Shown piece by piece: positions 58,204 through 64,000 of a stretch of 64,000 nucleotides of DNA. Numbering within the stretch: the first letter of the stretch is position 1; the number at the start of each line of letters is the position of its first letter. The stretch is from Reticulitermes speratus (taxonomy: Eukaryota; Arthropoda; Insecta; Blattodea; Rhinotermitidae). The translations under genes and the position numbers were made by a program. The notes beneath the pieces were generated by a model. It ran no database searches. It was not told where the DNA came from and was given only the letters and a program-made list of their open reading frames with translations. The DNA is taken from positions 37,755,478 through 37,819,477 of the forward strand of contig JAJKFL010000006.1 of NCBI GenBank assembly GCA_021186555.1. The letters run 5' to 3'.

Positions 58204-58735
58204 GAACAAGACAGGTAATGTAAGTACAAACGTAACACTTAGGCGCGTTCGCGTAACCATTGTTGCCGTGGAAAAGCAATACGTATTACATATTCTGAGT
58301 GTGTGTTTGCAGCCTTAGTCATCCAGCATACAAAGCGTATGCGCCTTATTGTATTGTCATCTGTGGCCTGCCTGCCTCTACCATATTTTTCCACATTATC
58401 TCATAAATGGCACGACTTTAAAACACGTTATTGAACGTAAGATGTGTGTTTTGATTTTCTCTACAACTGTTGTCTGAAACATTTCTCATTCTAAGAAGAA
58501 TTAGCGATATGTTATGTTAAATGTACTTAGGTTTTCATTTAAAGTACTCGCCATTCTTTTCAGATTTTAATGAAACTTGAATTTTCTCGACTGATTTTCG
58601 AAAAGTACTCAGATCTTAAATTTTCATGAAAGTCCGTCTAGTGGTAGCCGAGTTGTTCCACGCGGACGGTCAGACAGACATATACATGGCGAAGTTAATA
58701 GTCGCTTTTGGCAATTTTGCGAACGCGCCTAAAAC
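58204..58735 (-). mobile_element. ~0.5-kb element family, copy 4
   Basis: It begins AACAAGACAGGTAATGTAAG, followed by TTAGGCGCGTTCGCGTAACC, and ends TTTTGGCAATTTTGCGAACGCGCCTAA. It is the inverse of the copy at 48657, with inverted repeats GGCGCGTTCGC/GCGAACGCGCC intact. It follows the hAT relic, which seems to continue at about 58737 (TTTGTGTGAAAAATGAATGAA against TCTTGTGGGAAAATGAACGA at 7070), so it is probably inserted in it. Confidence 0.82.
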
Positions 58736-60166
58736 GGCTTTGTGTGAAAAATGAATGAAATATGGAATGTTCTTCTTTTGGGGTTGTGCGCGTTGTAGTG
58801 GTGAAATGTTCTGGCGTTTGAGAGGAACATTCTGCCTATCTTCAGGTTGACTGAATTAGGTTCAAGGGGATGTTGAAGTGATATTGAGGAAGAAATATGT
58901 GGTTATATAGCGTCCACGTGGACCCAGCTAAGTCACCATGAATATGGAGGCAATGTGTTCTCCAAAGTGTGAGAACGTTTAACCACTACACGATGCAGAA
59001 ACCCAAAAGAAGACAACCGTTTGGTCAGCAGCCATTTGAAAACATGGAAATTAATGGGAATTAAATATTGGGCAATAACATTCAGATTTCATTCTGTTAA
59101 TACACTAAGTATTTTTTGGCAAAACAGTAAGACTGGAGCACATTTTAACCAGTTAGGCGTAGTACTCGTACATAACTTAAAGCTGTGACACGTTCAGGTG
59201 ATGTTTGCACCTCCTCGGCTATCATAACAGCCTGATACAAGTCTCTCGAAAAGAGCGCTTTTATGGCGATTTAATGACGTCAGCATGTAAAGTGTCCGAT
59301 TTTAACCGAATTTGGATTTTGTCGACAGTTTTCCCTAAAAGTCTCCAATATGAAATTCCACGGAAATTCGTCCAGTGGGAGCCGCGCTGATGCATGCGGA
59401 CAGTCGGACGGACGGACTAAGGGCCTGATACCATTTCAGTCGAGTGTCTTTATGCCTATTTAATGTCTCCAGCAACAATAAAACGTACTTAGGTCTTCAT
59501 GTAAAGTCCCCGATATTTTTGCCCAATTTAACCAAATTTGGATTTTCTCGAGAGATTTTCATAAAAATTGTGTTTCATTTCGACTATGCAAAACCGAAGG
59601 CAACCTTCCTGATATCATCTGCATCTGTTCCAAATTCACGTGTAGATAACTTCAGAATTCTCGACACAGATAGTTTTAATGATCTTTTGAAAACATGGGT
59701 TGTCCTCCATTTTAAGGGGTTCGACTATAGGTAGTGAGTTGTATGTCTCAGAATACCGACCCTGTGCACTCAGAATATGTTCGGCCAAAATGCAGGTGTG
59801 TAGTATTCAACAGTTGGCAATGATCTGTTGTGACAGATGGCTGTAAGCTGTGAGAGGTTAAGGCACTGTCTTTTGTTAACTGAGAAGCGCAAGTTGTTCG
59901 GAATCGGCACGAAAAATGTATTAAATTATTCTGTTGAATGTTTTACGTACGTGGCTACAAGACGACATTTCTTGTCCAGGTCTGCTTAAGCACAGCTGTT
60001 GTCTTCCCTTATTTTCAGCGACAAAAGTTCGTGCGTCAATGTCCCGCCAACTTCAATTAATGCTGTAAAGTTCCACCCTTTACCACTGGACGGAGTGCGT
60101 GTAGGTTTTCGTACAGGAAGCGAATTCGAAGACTGACCCGATTCAAGAGCTGAGCCACTTTGAAAT
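58736..60166. other. Intronic, diverged repeat and SINE scraps
   Basis: The stretch 59260-59600 twice repeats wording of the ~0.5-kb element (GTGTCCGATTTTAACCGAAT with GTCCAGTGGGAGCCGCG, and again ACGTACTTAGGTCTTCATGT with TTTAACCAAATTTGG). The part 59990-60150 may be a diverged SINE. No gene seen. Confidence 0.5.
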
Positions 60167-60290
60167 GTGCAAACCATTTAATTTGCATGAGTCGAATCTA
60201 CGGTTCAGGCGATATTTAGAAAATGCTAGGTTGCCGAGAACCGAATTTGAAAATGAGTTTCAATATACAGATGTGTTTTGTGTATGCGAC
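60167..60290 (+). repeat. hAT relic fragment
   Basis: ACCATTTAATTTGCATGAGTC and AATCTACGGTTCAGG match ACCGCTTAATTTGCGTGAGTC and AATCTACGGTTCATTAGC at 7787-7825 in the hAT relic at 6350. Whether it belongs to copy 2 or is separate cannot be told. Confidence 0.55.
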
Positions 60291-60532
60291 TGAGAAAGAT
60301 GAAAGACTGCCTTTACTTGTTTTGAGTGGTTAAATACCTTGCTCCAGCTTGTGGAGCGCTTAGTGTTCTGACAGAATGGTGTGGGAATAGCTGATACAAT
60401 GGAGAAGTAGGCCAGTGGCAGGTCAGACCTCTCCATATTCATTCTTTTTATGTATCTTACGCAAAGAGTGCAATAAAATACTAAATACAGTGGGAATAAT
60501 TTTAACAATTGCAAGTTCTTATTCCATTTCAG

Positions 60533-60757
60533 GCCACTCACTGTTTGGTGGTATTCCTGGAGGATTTGGAAACCATCTAGGTGGTCATCCTTTGTCCGGA
60601 GCAGCAGCCTTTGCAATGATGGGAGGACGAAGCGGTTCTAGCAGTGGGTATGGCCCTCCCCACCATCCACCCACTACAGCACCAGGGTCTTATGGAAGTC
60701 TTGGCACACTCAGTGTTGCAGCAAGTCAAGCAGCAAGTTTAGGAATTAATCCTGCAA
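60533..60757 (+). CDS. tou: Coding exon 2 of a BAZ2/toutatis-like gene
   Basis: This 225-nt exon is bounded by ATTCCATTTCAG and A|GTAAGTC, phase 1 at both ends. It encodes GHSLFGGIPGGFGNHLGGHP, an Ala/Gly/Ser-rich stretch with AMMGGRSGSSSGYGPPHHPP, then GSYGSLGTLSVAASQAASLG and INPA. The first two bases complete the glycine started in exon 1 and the last base begins a serine finished in exon 3. The order GHS-FGG, GSLGTL, then AA-WW in the next exon is similar, from memory, to the N-terminal region of vertebrate BAZ2B and insect toutatis. These proteins act in the nucleus, where they bind ISWI ATPases and help position nucleosomes. The exon codes for the low-complexity N-terminal region only; catalytic or chromatin-reading domains are not expected here. 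Identity is likely but not proven. Confidence 0.82.
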
Positions 60758-61097
60758 GTAAGTCCATAACATTCTTACATTTCTTCTTCATTTATTTACT
60801 GTGTCACCTGCTATAACTTGATGGCTGGTAAGCAAACTTGGTTTCACTCCTGCCTTCATCACCATAGAGCATTTTTCAGACTACTTCTTACATGTTCCAG
60901 CTGAAGAGGCTGTTGTCTGTGAAGTTTATGCTTTAGAGGAGGGTTCTCCACCGAAACTCTACACTTTTCATAACCTACTTTAAGTACTGTAAGCTACTTC
61001 AGGAGCCAGTTGGCCAGTCACCAACTGCCACGAATGCGCACGACTTAGTAACCTCGAAAAGAGGAGGCCCGAGCCCATATAGGGCTGTTGAGCCGTG

Positions 61098-61156
<59 letters not shown>

Positions 61157-61392
61157 GCTACTTCAGGAAGCTTATAAAATATGAAGTCCTTTGTTATGTT
61201 CCAAGATGTCAACTCATTGGCATGTTCTGGTACACAGAATTGCTGTCAATCTCTCCGTTGCATTCCAGGTCTTGTGGAACCTGTTTTAAAATCCCTTGAG
61301 AATGTGATATTCCTACATTCTATACAAATGGTCAAAGTAGTTCTGTAATCTCAGAGTTGTTCATTCATGCTGTACACACCTGACTCTTTTCC

Positions 61393-61429
<37 letters not shown>

Positions 61430-61689
61430 TTGTTGTGGTATAAAAGCAATATTTCTGCCACACATCTCTTCCAGTTTAATCTTGCAAGATTTGAGGTTCT
61501 CACATAATTTCTGATGAAGATTCAAGTAATTTTTCAGTTTTATTGCAAACATTGAGGTTTCTGAGATGTGGGATTGCCACTGTTTTATAAAACAATAACA
61601 AGAAATGGAGCATTTATAATCCTCACTACTGGGACTGATGAGGGGATTAATTTTTGTAGTTTTATTTATGCAATTGTTGTGTTTGCCAG
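60758..61689 (+). other. Intron 2, with ATT microsatellites
   Basis: It is bounded by GTAAGT and TTTGCCAG. It contains a distal SINE-A scrap (61040-61096: AACCTCGAAAAGAGGAGGCC and GGGCTGTTGAGCC), an (ATT)n run at 61098-61155 and another at 61396-61428. A 63-codon minus frame across the second run is a poly-Asn artefact. Confidence 0.8.
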
Positions 61690-61854
61690 GTGCAGCGTGG
61701 TGGACAATGGCTTCTCATTTAGCAGCTCAAGACTATCTGGCACGACTTCAAGCATCAGCTGCTGCAAGTGGGATGCCATTTGCAGGACTGTCTGGCACGG
61801 AAGGACTGGTTCCAGGATATCCCCTTTTGCCCACACCTCATGGCCAAGCTCATG
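61690..61854 (+). CDS. tou: Coding exon 3 of a BAZ2/toutatis-like gene
   Basis: This 165-nt exon lies between GTGTTTGCCAG and CATG|GTATGT, phase 1 at both ends. Joined to exon 2 it reads SAAWWTMASHLAAQDYLARL, QASAAASGMPFAGLSG, then EGLVPGYPLLPTPHGQAH. The AAWW and HLAAQDYLARLQ wording is the most specific part and is what I associate with toutatis in insects; in vertebrate BAZ2B the corresponding segment contains EWW shortly after the GTLGT block. A downstream alternative acceptor (GTGCAG at 61690-61695) would remove six bases and keep frame, dropping two residues, so slightly shorter isoforms are possible. The coding region must continue past the window. Confidence 0.83.
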
Positions 61855-62699
61855 GTATGTTGGATTGAAACTTGTCACTGAAAAATATTTATTATTGGTT
61901 GTAATGGCAGCTTGACTGTGAACCAAGTCAGAAGGTTTGCAGTACTTGCGTATTATTTAGTTGATATGTACAGACATTTTCCAGCACCTCATTTTGGTTA
62001 TAACAACTGAATGGTCCACAGTGGTCCTGCCCCACCATTCAGTTGAAAATAGGAACCTACTCAGTTGGGCCTATTGGATGGAACTAATCCCTGTCTTCCC
62101 ATATACTACCATCCAATTCCAAGCCCTAAGAACAATGTTTTCTTTTTCTGTTCTTATACCTTATGTCGTGTTTTTGTGTTATTACGTTTCTGTTCAGAAT
62201 TTGTGTGGGCACTGTGTGCTAGAATTAGAACTATGCTAGTATCTACTACATTCAAGATACCTGCACATAGAACCTTATTCTTTTCACATGCAGATATTAA
62301 CAGTTACTGTCTAACAGTCAAGTAAAGCACACGGTTGCTTACAACATCATGTTAAACTGGCTGAGAAGGATGTTAGCACTGAGTGGCATTAAGCCCTCCT
62401 GGAGTTTGTCAGAGGACAAGCACATACAAACAGAGACCACAAGCTGAGTTCTACCACATTTCTCATATTTTGTTAGGAGAGGTTGGCATGTGGTACCATC
62501 ATGTGTGTGTGTATCAGTCCTGCTGATAATGTTGAACTGAATGAAATTTTTTCATTAAACTTGGTGTGGACACCTTGCCACCAGAAGGCAGCCCACCAGT
62601 CAGTGCTGTCATCGGTCTTAGCCAGTGAAGTTGTTCTTGCAAGCAGTGATGCACTTTACTTGACATTTAACGCAGTACATTTTTCCCTTGCACTCACTA

Positions 62700-62880
62700 T
62701 GAAGGTATAGGCATAACTCTGTGCATTCTTAACCCCCAGTGTAAGGTTGAGGTGATTGGCCAGCTTGACGCCCTAGCCACTTTACCATCAGTGACAGTGC
62801 TCCTGGTATCCTTTGAATAGGAGGCTGAGTGGGCCTCAGAGCAAGACAGTTGGACAGTTGCTGTTACTATGTACATATAG
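62700..62880 (-). repeat. SINE-B relic
   Basis: GTATAGGCATAACTCTGTGC, CCAGCTTGACGCCCTAGCCA and ACTTTACCATCAGTGACAGT, then GAATAGGAGGCTGAGTGGGC, keep the order of SINE-B (AGGTATAGC, GGTCAACGCCACGCC, CTTTACCCCCGG, ACAGAAGGCTGA) with heavy divergence. Confidence 0.55.
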
Positions 62881-63755
62881 AGAGAGGTTTTCTGTGCAGG
62901 TAATTTTGAGAGTCATACTAATAATTTCCATTTCAGCACACTGTAATTTTGTACCATCAATAATACCAACATGATGGCTGTATGAACTTTGAGGTGGTAG
63001 TGATAAGAGTAATATTTAATGTATGGTCCTGAAATTTTAAGTGGCAGTAGATTATGACAAAGTGTGAAACTTCTAGTGATTTTTGTGTAACATAAATAGG
63101 CTGACCATAATTCCTTGAGACAAAAACGGGGAGGGGGGAGGGGGATGTTCATAACGAGCAGGACATTTAAAAAAATGTTTTGTTACATAAAAATATTGAA
63201 CTCACAATAATTCTTCACAGAACCGCGCAAGTGTTGCCAACAAGTATTTTTCTTTTCTCTGAATAATTCATCAACTTTAAAGTTACACTATTTATTCAAT
63301 GGGCAATTGTTGATCTCGATCATTGCACCTCTACCGATGGCTGCACGAATGACTGGTACCTACAATAGCAGCCATTGATGCAAACTTGATTATAGGTTAT
63401 GATTGACCAATATTTAAGCATATTTTAAAGTTTTTATAAAAAACGGGACAAAAATGGAATTTTTACTAAAACGACCGGACGGCCAGGACATAGCAAAAAA
63501 ACAGTACTGTCCCGTTCAAAACAGGACGTATGGTCAGCCTAAACATAAAGCAGCAACATGGTGATTGTGCAGAAGGTGTCTTTCCTTTGGGTGGATATAA
63601 CTAATGAACTTTATGCTCAGACATGTGCAGTTTTGTATGGAAATACATCACAATCAAGCCCATGTACGTATTTCATATGTAACTTCTGTGTTTGTAATAT
63701 AATTACATTGAAGTAAGTGGTGTGAAACATAGAGGATATGAAAATTTAACATGTC

Positions 63756-63870
63756 CTGATGGTAAAGGTTAACAAAAGAAGTAAAGTTATCCCAGTTCAC
63801 GTCATGAAGGCATACAGAGGGAGCAGAGGTTAGCTGCATTTGTTCTTAACCTTGGCACTATACACAGAAA
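63756..63870 (-). repeat. SINE-B distal fragment
   Basis: GATGGTAAAGGTTAACAAAAG, CACGTCATGAAGGCATACAG and GGGAGCAGAGGTTAGCTGCA match AGGTAAAGGTAAAGTTCACC, CACGAAGGCCCATAGGGGGA and AGTAGAGGTATAGCACTAC at 15195-15280. Confidence 0.6.
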
Positions 63871-64000
63871 TGTATCACCAAATTGTCTATTAGTAATGTA
63901 CAGTTCCTGCCAGTTTTCTGTTATAATTATATTAAATTTGAAGGAAAGATCATCTATTAGACACCAGAAAGGAGGATTATATAGATGTAAACACAGAGAG

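Larger units (their letters stand above)
25227..60532 (+). other. Intron 1 of the BAZ2/toutatis-like gene (35.3 kb)
   Basis: It is bounded by GTGAGTG (donor) and TTATTCCATTTCAG (acceptor), phase 1. It contains nearly all the retroelements described between 26 and 60 kb, including the nested hAT/SINE/LINE stack. Small extra exons inside it cannot be excluded without transcript data. Confidence 0.7.
61855..64000 (+). other. Intron 3, start
   Basis: It begins GTATGT and runs off the window. It holds two SINE-B-like scraps (about 62700-62880, with ATAACTCTGTGCATTCTTAA and GGCCAGCTTGACGCCCTAGC; and about 63756-63870, with TCATGAAGGCATACAGAGGG). No further exon was recognised. Confidence 0.65.

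Overview
This window looks like non-coding-rich genomic DNA from an insect with a large, repeat-filled genome. The repeat mix (several tRNA-headed SINE families, BED-finger hAT relics, mariner, Tigger, Jockey-like and endonuclease/RT LINE relics, many hammerhead-like motifs) resembles what I remember from cockroaches, stick insects and other Polyneoptera. The exact lineage is an inference; nothing in the sequence fixes it. No bacterial genes, operons, CRISPR arrays or rRNA were seen.

One host gene is supported: the 5' part of a plus-strand, multi-exon gene. Its first coding exon is 25121-25226, the second 60533-60757 and the third 61690-61854. All junctions have canonical GT/AG signals and are phase 1, and the three exons join in frame. 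The peptide (Gly/Ala/Ser-rich, with GHSLFGG, GSYGSLGTL and AAWWTMASHLAAQDYLARLQ) resembles the N-terminal region of the BAZ2 / toutatis family of chromatin-remodelling subunits. A 22-nt 5'UTR stretch follows a good acceptor just upstream of the ATG, so a non-coding leader exon lies further 5'. The coding region continues beyond the window. Intron 1 is about 35.3 kb and holds most of the mobile DNA.

Layout: 1-9 kb, SINE tail, a decayed mariner with terminal repeats, a 534-bp hAT derivative with a perfect 8-bp target duplication, and a decayed BED-finger hAT transposase. 9-18 kb, a 45-bp minisatellite, SINEs, and a fold-back element with a hammerhead-like motif in each arm. 18-24 kb, a Tigger relic and a 2.9-kb inverted-repeat-bounded block containing a SINE and a second mariner relic. 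25-60.5 kb, intron 1: hammerhead-like motifs, SINEs, a Tigger relic with left terminal repeat, four copies of a ~0.4-0.55-kb element, LINE relics, a 142-bp satellite, a second fold-back element with 12-bp target duplication, and a nested stack in which a hAT relic was hit by a SINE, a 3.1-kb Jockey-like LINE and a ~0.5-kb element. 60.5-64 kb, exons 2 and 3, ATT microsatellites and SINE scraps.

The most interesting signal is eight hammerhead-ribozyme-like motifs spread from 11 to 48 kb. They share the catalytic core and a palindromic stem III, but the closing stem I differs in sequence and stays base-paired in seven of eight copies. Most share a GTGCA...GTTGG motif 20-55 nt downstream, and two related fold-back elements carry such motifs in inverted arms. 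This is the pattern expected of Penelope-like retroelements or a derived non-autonomous family.
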